From: Symbiodinium natans
Taxonomy: Eukaryota > Sar > Dinophyceae > Suessiales > Symbiodiniaceae
DNA length: 64,000 nucleotides
NCBI GenBank assembly: GCA_905221605.1
Contig: CAJNDS010000591.1
Coordinates: forward strand, 721,701-785,700
Reading direction: 5' to 3'
Below, piece after piece: positions 55,068 to 63,926 of this stretch. The first letter of the stretch is position 1. Each line of letters begins with the position of its first letter. The position numbers and the translations under genes are program-made. Below the pieces are notes generated by a model. The model had not been told where the DNA came from. It ran no database searches and was given only the letters and a program-made list of their open reading frames with translations.

Positions 55068-55251
55068 TGGGGATGTTCTCTCTGATACTAACAGTCCTTA
55101 CTAGGGATTAGAGTACCCCCGACTATAGTCTGATGTTCAGCTTCAGTTTGGGATGTTCCTTGTGATACTAAGAGTCCTTAGTAGGGATTAGAGTACCCCC
55201 GATGATGGTCCCCTATTGTTAAGGTCTGTTAGTTGAAGGGGGAGCATCCCA
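55068..55251. mobile_element. Family B element with a tandem left arm
   Basis: Two left arms (TTGGGGATGTTCTCTCTGAT and TTTGGGATGTTCCTTGTGAT), each with AGGGATTAGAGTACCCCCGA, about 80 bp apart, and one right arm AAGGGGGAGCATCCCAA. Confidence 0.82.
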
Positions 55252-55842
55252 AGCTGCAGCGCTCAACTGAAGCCTTTTAAGCCTTCGAACCCTACTCCCT
55301 ACACCTCAACCCACAGCGTCCTGAGTGTCAGCAAGGCAGAAGGCCACAAATAAAACCAGGACACTGCAACCAAACACAATCATGTGATAATGTGATAAGA
55401 TGGTCTCCGCAAAACTTCTGGGGATCTTCACAAGGCCGCTTGAAGCTTGGTTACGGGTTTAGGGTGTCGAGTACGAGCAACAAAACGGGCCTGGACGACC
55501 CTGAACCCTAAACCCTTTCCAGCTGTGTGCGCCTGAAATCACATTAGGATACTTGAGTACGACAATCTTTGGGAGTATTCCTTTTTGTTTAAGCTGCAGT
55601 TAACGCGCTCTTTGGGTTTATAGCGGGCCTCTGTTGGGTGGCACGTACCATAACATGGGCAACAGCAGCAGCAAGCAGGAAGTCTGGGGTTTAGGGTTAA
55701 GGGTTGAGGGTTGAGGGTTGAGCTGATCTTCTGACCGGTCGAGGTCAGACATGCTCGCTGCCCACGATGAGGAGCCGCGGACGCCACGCCGTGGAACAGA
55801 TCACAAGTCGCGCGGTTGCGACCCTTAGGGTTTTTTATCTTA

Positions 55843-55897
55843 GGGTTTAGGGTTTAGGGTTTAGGGTTGAGGGTTTAGGGTTTAGGGTTTAGGGTTA
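55843..55897 (+). repeat. Telomeric array (TTTAGGG)
   Basis: Ends GGGTTAG before the next island. Confidence 0.96.
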
Positions 55898-55898
55898 G

Positions 55899-56072
55899 GT
55901 ACTATCCTCGAAGCCCAGAATCTTAAGCTGGGGCCACAGGATCCTTTCAAGGGCCTTGAAAAGGGCGGCCGAGTCTCGCATAGATGCATGGTGCAGAACC
56001 AGCCAAAAGCACCACAAGCCCTCTGGACACCCTGCCCTGCTCCTCGACCCCATGCTGAGCTCTCAGGGTTGA
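55899..56072 (+). CDS. Exon-like island, 57 codons, telomeric acceptor
   Basis: GGGTTAG acceptor, VLSSKPRILSWGHRILSRAL, KRAAESRIDAWCRTSQKHHK, PSGHPALLLDPMLSSQ and TGA. A second frame (GLEKGGRVSHRCMVQNQPKA) is also open from 55940. Confidence 0.42.
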   Translation, partial: VLSSKPRILSWGHRILSRALKRAAESRIDAWCRTSQKHHKPSGHPALLLDPMLSSQG

Positions 56073-56078
56073 GGGACC

Positions 56079-56200
56079 CTAAACCCTAAACCCTAAGCCG
56101 TAAACCCTAAGCCCTAAACCCTAAGCCCTCAACCCTAAACCCTCAACCCTCAACCCTCAACCCTAAACCCTAAACCCTAAGCCCTAAACCCTAAGCGGTT
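56079..56200 (-). repeat. Telomeric array, CCCTAAG and CCCTCAA variants
   Basis: Alternating blocks of the two variants. Confidence 0.95.
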
Positions 56201-56214
56201 GAGGGGGTTGAGGG

Positions 56215-56400
56215 ATGAAGGGCTTCCAGGGCTTACTTGCAAGGGATGAACCCTAAGGTTGTGCCCCTGAAGGTTTGCCTTAAGATACTCGGCTTAGGGT
56301 TTAGGGTTTAGGGTTTAGGGTGTAGGGTTTATGTTTAGGGTCCTGAAACCCAAGATACAACCTGAGGGGTCCAAGGTAGAGTCCCCGGATAATTCTACGT
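56215..56400. mobile_element. Family L element with telomeric repeats inside
   Basis: Left arm GAACCCTAAGGTTGTGCCCC, right arm GATACAACCTGAGGGGTCCA. TTTAGGG units at about 56293-56325 lie between. Confidence 0.65.
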
Positions 56401-56995
56401 AGGCAAAGTCCCTCGACCACAAACCCTAAACCTAACGAGTTCCAGTGATAGGGTACAGGCTTCAGAGGTCCGTGTTAAAAAAGGGTACCGCGTTCTTGCG
56501 ATGTTTGAGGTTTAGGGTTGAATCACTGGCAGCACCGGTTGGCGTCTACCTGGAATTCGATTCCCTGCAGCTTCGTGGGACTTACCCCTTAATCAGCACG
56601 TCGAACCGGTTTAGGGTTTTATTTAGGGGGTTTGGGGAGTTAAGGGCTTAGGGAGTTTAGGGTTTAGGATTGAGGGCTTCAAGTCTCATCAGTGAGTGAG
56701 TCCCAGTTGCGGAAAACTTTAAGATCCTAGAAACCAAGAACCCTCAAACCCCAAAACCCTGGAATTCCGAAATCCCCAAGACCCTAAACCCTAAACCCCA
56801 ACACCGTAAAACCACCCAAAAAACCCTAACACCCCAAAGCACCAAAACCATCAACTCCCACAACCCCCAAAACCCACAAACCCTAAACCCCAAGCCGGTG
56901 CATAGGACCAACCTCCCGGTGTTCCTGCGACCTGTTCTTGGTGCCCAGAGCCACCCCTTTGTCGCAAGGAGGCCTTGCCCTCTTCCTGGGCACTC

Positions 56996-58486
56996 ATGTC
57001 CCTGCAGGTAGCGGTGAGCCTGGTAAGTGGCCGGACGGTTTCACTCGAAGCATGGCCAGAGGAGTCGGTCGAGTCACTGCAGAGCAGGGCACGGAGGACT
57101 CTGGCCGTTGGTCGGGGCAGACTCTTGGACTCCTCTGGAGGCGTTCTGGATGGAGCAGCCACTCTGGATTCCAGTTTACAGCGCGGTGACTCACTGACCT
57201 TGAAAATCGGCAGCGTGCAGGTTCGAGGTATGGCCTGGGCTTTTGCAGCAATTCTGGGTGATGGGTCTGTTGTGACCTGGGGCCATGCAGACTGTGGCGG
57301 TGACAGCGGCTCTGTGCAAGGTCAGCTGAGGGACGTGCAGCAGATCCAAGCTACCAGTGCAGCTTTTGCTGCCATTCTGGGGGATGGGTCTGTGGTGACC
57401 TGGGGCGATCCTCACTATGGTGGCGACAGCAGTGCCGTGCAAGAGCAGCTACAGGACGTACGGCAGATTCAAGCGACCCATTTTGCTTTTGCCACCATTC
57501 TGGGCGATGGGTCTGTCGTGACCTGGGGCGATGCCTACAGTGGCGGCGACAGCAGTGCTGTGCGGGGGCAGCTCAAAAACGTCGAGCAGATTCAAGCTAC
57601 CGGCTTCGCTTTTGCTGCCATTCTGGGCGATGGGTCTGTGGTGACCTGGGGCGCTGCTATCTCTGGTGGGGTGCAGGGTCAGCTGAAGGACGTGCAGCAT
57701 GTCCAGGCTACGAGCCGTGCCTTTGCTGCCATTCTGGGCGATGGGTCTGTCGTGACGTGGGGCGATGCTCAGAGAGGTGGCGACAGCAGTGCTGCACAAG
57801 ATCGGCTGAAGGACGTTCAGCAGGTGCAGGCTACCCGCTTGGCTTTTGCTTCCATTCTGGGCGATGGGTCTGTTGTGACCTGGGGCGATTCTGACAGAGG
57901 TGGCGATAGCAGTGCTGTACAAGATCAGCTCCAAAATGTGAAGCAGATCCAAGCAACTGCTTATGCTTTTGCTGCCATTCTGGGTGACGGGTCCGTTGTG
58001 ACCTGGGGCGATGCTCTCAGTGGTGGGGACAGCAGTGATGTGCAAGACCAGCTGAAGGACGTGCGGCAGATTCAATCTGCTGGGTCCGCTTTTGCTGCCA
58101 TTCTGGGCGATGGGTCTGTTGTGACCTGGGGCGATCCTCACTATGGTGGCGACAGCTGCTCTGTGCAATCTCAGCTAAAAGATGTGCAGCAGATCCAAGC
58201 TACTGCCTACGCTTTTGCTGCCATTTTGGGCGACGGGTCTGTTGTAACCTGGGGCGACGCGTCGAGAGGTGGCGACAGCAGTGTGGCGCAAGATCAGCTG
58301 AAGGACGTGCAGCAGATTCAAGCTACCGGCTTCGCCTTTGCTGCCATTCTGGGCGATGGGTCTGTGGTGACCTGGGGTGCTGTAAACTTTGGCGGCGACA
58401 GCTTTTTGGTGCAAGATCAGCTGCTTGGTGGGCTAGTGGGGTGCCCTTTTGCACTTCCTTTGTTTCTAGGTTCCTGTATAAAATAA
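56996..58486 (+). CDS. Ubiquitin-like plus RCC1-like repeat protein, gene 2
   Basis: 496 residues from the ATG at 56996 (an in-frame ATG lies 7 codons upstream; MSL matches gene 1). Residues 1-76: ubiquitin-like (SGRTVSLEAW, LAVGRGRLLDSSG, GDSLTLKIGS). Ten 41-residue units follow, much more uniform than in gene 1; unit 4 lacks four residues (GAAISGGVQGQL). The tail after VQDQLL, including the stop, reads into a family A element: CPFALPLFLGSCIK is element-coded. Either the repeat array was truncated by the element or the element is an intron whose donor (GTGGGC near 58428) has not been used in this reading. Paralogue of gene 1, same strand, 44 kb away. Confidence 0.88.
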   Translation: MSLQVAVSLVSGRTVSLEAWPEESVESLQSRARRTLAVGRGRLLDSSGGVLDGAATLDSSLQRGDSLTLKIGSVQVRGMAWAFAAILGDGSVVTWGHADCGGDSGSVQGQLRDVQQIQATSAAFAAILGDGSVVTWGDPHYGGDSSAVQEQLQDVRQIQATHFAFATILGDGSVVTWGDAYSGGDSSAVRGQLKNVEQIQATGFAFAAILGDGSVVTWGAAISGGVQGQLKDVQHVQATSRAFAAILGDGSVVTWGDAQRGGDSSAAQDRLKDVQQVQATRLAFASILGDGSVVTWGDSDRGGDSSAVQDQLQNVKQIQATAYAFAAILGDGSVVTWGDALSGGDSSDVQDQLKDVRQIQSAGSAFAAILGDGSVVTWGDPHYGGDSCSVQSQLKDVQQIQATAYAFAAILGDGSVVTWGDASRGGDSSVAQDQLKDVQQIQATGFAFAAILGDGSVVTWGAVNFGGDSFLVQDQLLGGLVGCPFALPLFLGSCIK

Positions 58487-58512
58487 CCAACCCCAAAAAG
58501 GGTACTCCTATT
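58425..58512 (+). mobile_element. Family A element at the 3' end of gene 2
   Basis: GTGGGGTGCCCTTTTGCACT, TAGGTTCCTGTATAAAATAA, CCCCAAAAAGGGTACTCCTA. The right end is missing; a family D element follows. Confidence 0.7.
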
Positions 58513-58524
58513 GTAAATACTTAA

Positions 58525-58594
58525 CTTAGCCAACAGTTGAACTTTAAACTTGTTTGGGTTTCCTTATTCAGTAAGAATACTAAAGCTTAACCTT
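58525..58594 (+). mobile_element. Family D element
   Basis: AACTTAGCCAACAGTTGAAC, GGGTTTCCTTATTCAGTAAG, CTAAAGCTTAACC. Confidence 0.8.
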
Positions 58595-58632
58595 TTTCTC
58601 CTTTGGTTCTTGGAGAAGCTAAGTAAGAATAA

Positions 58633-58757
58633 CTAGGACCCAGGGTAGGCCCTCATTCCTCTTTTCCATCTCATTTCTGGGAGTTTACAGTAGGTTCCCT
58701 TATAAAGTAGCCAACCCCAAAAAGGGTCCCCCTCATTAACATACATGGTTGCTGGGC
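58633..58757. mobile_element. Family A/A' composite element
   Basis: Starts CTAGGACCCAGGGTAGGCCC (A') and then carries AGGTTCCCTTATAAAGTAGC and GGTTGCTGGGCTC (A). Confidence 0.7.
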
Positions 58758-58764
58758 TCCCAAG

Positions 58765-58866
58765 GCTGAACAACAACAACTCGCACGAGGTCCTGCGCAG
58801 CCCTCGGCAGAAACGCCCCAGGTGTTGTACATAGCACGACGGCCGCTGACATTCTTCACTTCTTAA
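58765..58866 (+). CDS. Exon-like island with stop, after a family A end
   Basis: CTCCCAAG acceptor, AEQQQLARGPAQPSAETPQV then LYIARRPLTFFTS and TAA. Distance to the element end is only a few bases. Confidence 0.45.
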   Translation, partial: AEQQQLARGPAQPSAETPQVLYIARRPLTFFTS

Positions 58867-59115
58867 AAATGTCGGGTTTGGGGTTTAGGGCTTGGAGTTT
58901 ATAGAGTTTAGGTTTTAGGGTTTGGGGTTTAGGGCTTAGGGCTTAGAGTTTAGGGTTTAGGGCGTGAAAACAAAGGCTGTCTCCAGGGGTGAGTGCTGTC
59001 CTTTTGCAGGGTGTCGCGTTGAGGGCTCATAGTGTAGGCCGTCAACCCGTGGGGTTTTCGGGTTTATGGTCTCCAGCCCTAGACTGTTACTGGAATGGTT
59101 CGGGTTTGAGCAAGT

Positions 59116-59120
59116 AGAGA

Positions 59121-59160
<40 letters not shown>

Positions 59161-59190
59161 AAAAGAAAGAGAGAGAGAGAGAGAGAAGGA
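59116..59190. repeat. (GA)n microsatellite
   Basis: Interrupted by ACAGAAAAAGAAA. Open frames through it are low-complexity. Confidence 0.93.
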
Positions 59191-59619
59191 AGAAGTGCGG
59201 AAGAAGAATCAACGAATAAGAAGACGGAGAGGGAGGGTAACGTCTTGCGATACATGCTTGTCGCGCAAACATCCACCCTTTCCTTGGACTTCGTATAAGC
59301 TGAGCAAGCGAAGGGCATCTGCCACTTGCGTATAAGCCCATGAAGTTCAAAAAAATCGAAGCCAAGGATGGAGCAATCCGTTTGAGGGGTATTACAAGGG
59401 CTCTAGGGTTATCGCCTTATGAGGGTTTCCGCAAGAAGGGGTACCCTTTTTTGGGGCCCCTTTCAGGAAATTCTATTCTATTTCATATGTGATAACCAAA
59501 GGTTCCAAGGATCTAAGGACCCACCTGGCAGTTTGGGGTGGCGGGGGGGGGGGGGGGCATGTCCCCACTACTCCCTAAGGCAGGCTCCCTAAGCTTTGCC
59601 AAGGTTGCCCAGGTACCTT

Positions 59620-59642
59620 CCCCCCCCCCCCCCCCCCCCCCC
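59620..59642. repeat. Poly-C tract, 23 bases
   Basis: Poly-G at 59711-59729 follows within 90 bp, so the pair could form a hairpin. Confidence 0.9.
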
Positions 59643-59988
59643 ACGAACCTAAACCCTAATCTTTAAAAGAGTTGATGGACCCCGTGACCCTGCTGCAACA
59701 CTTTGTGTTGGGGGGGGGGGGGGGGGGGGCCCTCTTGAGACCACACAACCCCTACCTGGCATTCTCTTTAACCTACAGTTTTAATGGGTACTTGTTACGG
59801 GTAGTTACTACTAAGCTGAAGGTAAATCGAGTCCCAGGTAAACCAAAGCCCTTTGTTGCGAACCCGACCCCTAAAAAACCCCTAAACCCCTAAAACACCC
59901 TAAAACACCCTAAACACCCTAACACCCTAAACCCCAAACCCTAAACCCTAAACCCTATACCCTATACCCTATAAACCCTAAACCCTAT

Positions 59989-60129
59989 AACGCCTTTGTT
60001 TGTGAACCCTTGACCTTGCGGCTACTTAAGGTCGCAGATGCAGCGCTCGCCTCTGATGTTCATCCCCTCGCCGGCGCGCCGGCGCACACCACCGCAACCC
60101 CAGAGCCGACCCTCGGCCATGGTTTTTAA
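59989..60129 (+). CDS. Exon-like island with stop, 46 codons
   Basis: Reads NAFVCEPLTLRLLKVADAAL, ASDVHPLAGAPAHTTATPEP, TLGHGF and TAA. Ala-rich, single clear frame. Confidence 0.45.
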   Translation, partial: NAFVCEPLTLRLLKVADAALASDVHPLAGAPAHTTATPEPTLGHGF

Positions 60130-60866
60130 GTGTTATAAGCCCTAAACCCTACACCCCAAAAAACCCTAAACCCTAAACCCTAAACCCTAAACCCTAAACC
60201 CTAAACTACTAGATCCTAAGCCCTAAGCCTTAAACCTAAACCTGACTCCACAAAACTCTGAGCCCCCTGGAGCGCCAAGTCTACGAATAAGCCTTTCGAG
60301 GTCCTCCAGTCTCATCGAGGGGGATGGGTTTGGGGGGGGGGGGGGGGCGATAGTAAAACCTTAGATGTGGGCACCCTAAACGAGCCCTCTATGTCAGAGA
60401 ATCCCCCTTAAGGTCACCAGAAGTCCGGCAGAACAAGACTCAACACCTCAAGAGGTCCTTAAGCACATCTTCATATTTCTCACTTCGTGTGTTTCAGAGC
60501 ATGATATCCCCCTGAACCCAAACGAGCATGACATCCCCCTAAACCCGAACCCTGCGGCTTTAAAGAGGGCCATGGTTAAGGAACATGTCTCACAGCCCCT
60601 TTAGGGGCCAAGCCTTTTGATGGCCTTGCCTGGGGTTAAACCCTAACCCTCGAGTGCCCCGACCGGAATCCCTAAGCTTTATATACCCTGAACCCCTCAA
60701 ACCCCTGAGTTTTTTGGGTTAGGGTCAGAGGGCGTTGAGAGCCCTAAACCCCCCCAACCCCCCCCCCCCCAACAAAAACAAAAAAAAACGGAAAACAAAC
60801 CGAAACCCCGAACTCTGAGCCTGAGCCCTAAACCCTAAACTTTAAACCCTAAACCCTAATGCCCCC

Positions 60867-60947
60867 GAGCTGCCCAGGAAGGTTGCGCGTGAGGACCACG
60901 ACGCCCCCCACACCAACATCAAGGAGTGGGTGGGGACTCCAGTGTGA
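60867..60947 (+). CDS. Exon-like island with stop
   Basis: Reads ELPRKVAREDHDAPHTNIKE then WVGTPV and TGA. Confidence 0.47.
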   Translation, partial: ELPRKVAREDHDAPHTNIKEWVGTPV

Positions 60948-61503
60948 GGGTTGAAGGTTTAGGGTTCTGGGTTTAGGGTGAGGGTTTCGGGATGTTTCGG
61001 GTTTAGGGTTTAGGGTTTAGGGTTTAGGGTTTAGGGCTACTACGGGGAGTTTCGGGAGTCTGAAAAGTAAGGTTTAGGGTTTGTAGGGTCGAGGGCTTCG
61101 GGAATCGAAACGCCCTTAGCTTTGAATTCTACACCCTGCAACCATGCATGCCCCAATACTATTATTTTTCAGGGGGTGGGCTCCGTGATATTCATAAAAT
61201 GCATTAAGCAATTAGTGGTGCACTTTTTCCGGTGCCTAAAATCCTGACTAACTTAGCCTTTTGGAAAAATTCTATACCTGCAGTTCTTCGCCTCCTCGCT
61301 GGTTTTGGGTTTTGGGTTTAGGGTTTAGGGTTTCATGGGAGTTTGGCTTGCCTTCAGCCCAGTGGCAACAGGGCTTAGGGTTTAGGGCCCTAAATCCTGT
61401 AAACCCTATAGACCTGGGATTCGGATCGAGAGTTGTTGGGAGACCGATCTGGTTTTTACACGCCTCTTTGATGACACAGGACTGAGGCGGCAGCAGAGAT
61501 TAC

Positions 61504-61612
61504 AGATGCGTAGATCGCTAAATTAGGGTCCATTTTGGGGGGCGTCCCGTCTTAATGGGTGGCGTACCTATAGACGGTCTGTTTTTGGACCCTAGTTTCG
61601 AGAACTACCCCA
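61504..61612. mobile_element. Family S element, copy 2
   Basis: CGCTAAATTAGGGTCCATTT at the left, TTCGAGAACTACCCC at the right; paired GGACCCTAG and TTAGGGTCC inside. Confidence 0.55.
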
Positions 61613-61807
61613 AATGCCATCCCGTCACAGCCTGCAGCTTGACTCCTGTTTTCGTCATAGCCCCTTATAGAGTCAGACCCCTTCGATAGTTTCAGCTGCA
61701 GCCCCCTGCATAGCTATCAGCGCCTGAAAGAAAGCCCGGAGCACACACTACACCCCCAAAGCCGTCTACGAGGGTCCTGGAGCCCTAAATGTTCAAACCA
61801 GTCCACA

Positions 61808-61887
61808 AAAGGGGGTCCGAAAGTAGGGGGTGCCTTATTGGCTTATTGGGGTCCTGAGTACAAGGGAAGCCTACTATTTGGTGACTA
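61808..61887. mobile_element. Family O element, inverted copy
   Basis: GCCTTATTGGCTTATTGGGG and AAGCCTACTATTTGG. Confidence 0.5.
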
Positions 61888-61889
61888 TA

Positions 61890-62305
61890 TTAGTTCAGAG
61901 GGCGCGCAACAACATTGCCTCTGGAGGGGCCAGCGAATTTGCTTTTGCAAGAGCCATTACCGCCAACCTCATGCAGTCCAAGAAAGGAATGACAGCCGCC
62001 GCTGTCGAGCGTGGGCGCAGCCAGGCTGCGCGCGAGACGCGTTGCAGAAGCATGGCAGCGTTCTGGCATTGGATTGCTGGCAAGTGGTACACTGCAGCAC
62101 ACCGTGGAGTCTTCTCGCGGTCTTCGCGCCAGTGACTGCCACACTCGCGCACCGAACGCTGCCCTGCGTAGTCGACATGGCGGCTGCTAAGCTGAGCGGG
62201 CTCTTTGCGGTCAGATTCAACACGTTGATGGCCGGCCCCGAAAGCGCGTGGGCCGGTGCTTTGGGGTCAATACTGAGCAACCTGAGCAAGAGCAAGGTCT
62301 CCGGG
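61890..62305 (+). CDS. Coding region with a frame change
   Basis: Frame 1 from GTTCAG: ASGGASEFAFARAITANLMQ, SKKGMTAAAVERGRSQAARE, to TGA at 62133. From about 62120 another frame takes over: VVDMAAAKLSGLFAVRFNTL, AGPESAWAGALGSILSNLSK, then SK|GTCTCC. Both halves are Ala-rich and look like one protein. A 1-base change or a missed intron between 62060 and 62130 would explain it. Family not recognised. Confidence 0.42.
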
Positions 62306-62414
62306 TCGCTTATTTTCGTAAAACCAATTGTTCATAGCAGTCTCCATAAGACAACTCCGAAACCCCAAAACCCTATGCTACAGGCCTCCAGGTTCCTTAT
62401 ATAAAGTCTTTTTG

Positions 62415-62530
62415 GTCTTAGGGAAGTTACATGGTCTCTTAGTTAGGCCCCTTATCTTCTCAAAAGGGTTCTGAAGTATGGGCCCTTGGGTTTTAGAGGG
62501 TATATAAGGGGGAATGCAAGGGGTCCTGCC
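62415..62530. mobile_element. Family K element, copy 2
   Basis: AGTTACATGGTCTCTTAGTT, GAAGTATGGGCCCTTGGGTT, GAGGGTATATAAGGGGGAAT. Confidence 0.55.
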
Positions 62531-62581
62531 CATACTACGGGCCACCCTAAGATAAACCCTACGAGTCTACGAGCGTTTCTC

Positions 62582-62630
62582 CCTGAACCCTAAACCCTAA
62601 ACCCTAAACCCTAAACCCTAAACCCTAAAC
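62582..62630 (-). repeat. Telomeric array (CCCTAAA), 7 units
   Basis: Abuts an ATG-started frame. Confidence 0.96.
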
Positions 62631-62631
62631 C

Positions 62632-62983
62632 ATGGGATCCGAGCAGGATGTCGCGACAAGCAAGCCGGCCCAGCTTGCTCCGGACTTCAGGCCCCTCCCT
62701 TCAGGAGTTTGCGCGCTTAAGGGTATCGGGATTCTACAAACATGGGGTGCATGTACATGTATACGTTTTGATGTCTCAACTCTCTGACCACCCGCTTCAA
62801 ACTCTCTTAGAAGCTTGTGAAGACCCTAAGACCCTTTTGAGACCCCTTATTGTTTGGCCTTGGAAGCTGCAGCTTCCATCCTCGATCATTCCACAGGAGC
62901 TGTTCACCCGAAGCCCCAAACCCAAAACTGTAAACCCTAGAACCCTAGACCCGCAGTCGCAATCCCTAAAACCGAAACCCTGA
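62632..62983 (+). CDS. Exon-like region, two overlapping frames
   Basis: From 62632: MGSEQDVATSKPAQLAPDFR, PLPSGVCALKGIGILQTWGA, TGA at 62785. From 62648, 111 codons: LRTSGPSLQEFARLRVSGFY, SQLSDHPLQTLLEACEDPKT, to a telomere-like tail and TAA at 62983. Only one can be real; the longer one also fits the downstream sequence. Confidence 0.38.
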
Positions 62984-63070
62984 AACCCCCTAAACCCCTA
63001 AACCCCTGAAACCCTAAACCCTAAACCCTAAGCCCTAAGCCCTAAGCCCTAAGCCCTAAACCTAAGACAG

Positions 63071-63220
63071 TGCACGCCCCCCGATGTGGCGAGGCAGCAA
63101 GAGCCGGCAAAGGCCCCGGTCGTCCTCCGAGTGAGGAAGATGGCCAGCAAAGGCTGCGTTGGGGGTTGGCTCTTTCAGGGTTTACTAGGGTTCAAAAGGG
63201 GAATTTTTCGGGCTTGTTAG
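63071..63220 (+). CDS. Exon-like island
   Basis: CTAAGACAG acceptor, CTPPDVARQQEPAKAPVVLR then VRKMASKGCVGGWLF before telomere-like text and TAG. Confidence 0.42.
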   Translation, partial: CTPPDVARQQEPAKAPVVLRVRKMASKGCVGGWLFQGLLGFKRGIFRAC

Positions 63221-63627
63221 GGTTTCGGGGTTTTCTGGGTTCAAAAGGGCTTTCTAGGGTTTATTAGGGTTTAGGGTTTGGTTTTTTGGCGGTTTTATTG
63301 AGGTTTAGGGGCTTGTTCGGGCTTAGGTAGGGTGTCGGGTTTTCCGGGGCTCAAACGGGCGTTTTGGGGCGCTGGCCCGAAGTCACAAACTCGAGGCTTA
63401 ACCCAAACCCTAACTCCTAGCCCTAAACCCGAAACCAGAAACCCGAAACCCTAAACCCTAAACCCTAAACCCTAACCAGAAGTACCCCTAAAGCAATTGC
63501 CAAACCGTGGGCTCTGACCGACTGCCAGGTTGCGCGGTCGTGACGCTGCAAGACCCGGCGGTCGTGGTGCCACGGCGAGTTTTTTTCATTATAATTAGGG
63601 TTTAGGGTTTATAAGGGTTTAGGGTTG

Positions 63628-63745
63628 CAGTAAACTCCAGAAAGTTGGAATATGGTTTCAGGATCATTCGAGCTAGGATGCCCTTTAATTGGTCTACCTG
63701 TTGGGGTATGGGGATAAGGAAGTTCCATCGTTTGGGAGTTTGCCG
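63628..63745. mobile_element. Family M element, copy 2
   Basis: AGTAAACTCCAGAAAGTTGG, TTCCATCGTTTGGGAGTTTG. Confidence 0.5.
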
Positions 63746-63758
63746 TGCGGCTTCAGGT

Positions 63759-63785
63759 TGGGATGTTCCCTTATACTGACAGTCC
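63759..63785. mobile_element. Family B left arm cut by telomeric repeats
   Basis: TGGGATGTTCCCTTATACTG plus ACAGTCC, then CCCTAAA units at once. No right arm after the array. Confidence 0.7.
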
Positions 63786-63848
63786 CTAAACCCTAAACCC
63801 TAAACCCTTATCAACCCTAAACCCTAAACACTGAACCGCACAGCCCAG

Positions 63849-63926
63849 GACCTAGCTTGCCGAATGGCCGTGGCTGTGATCGATGGCGTTTGTGTCGAGG
63901 CTGGAAAAGTGTCGAAAGGGGTTTAG
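63849..63926 (+). CDS. Exon-like island with stop
   Basis: CACAGCCCAG acceptor, DLACRMAVAVIDGVCVEAGK then VSKGV, stop from the next TTTAGGG array. Confidence 0.48.
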   Translation, partial: DLACRMAVAVIDGVCVEAGKVSKGV

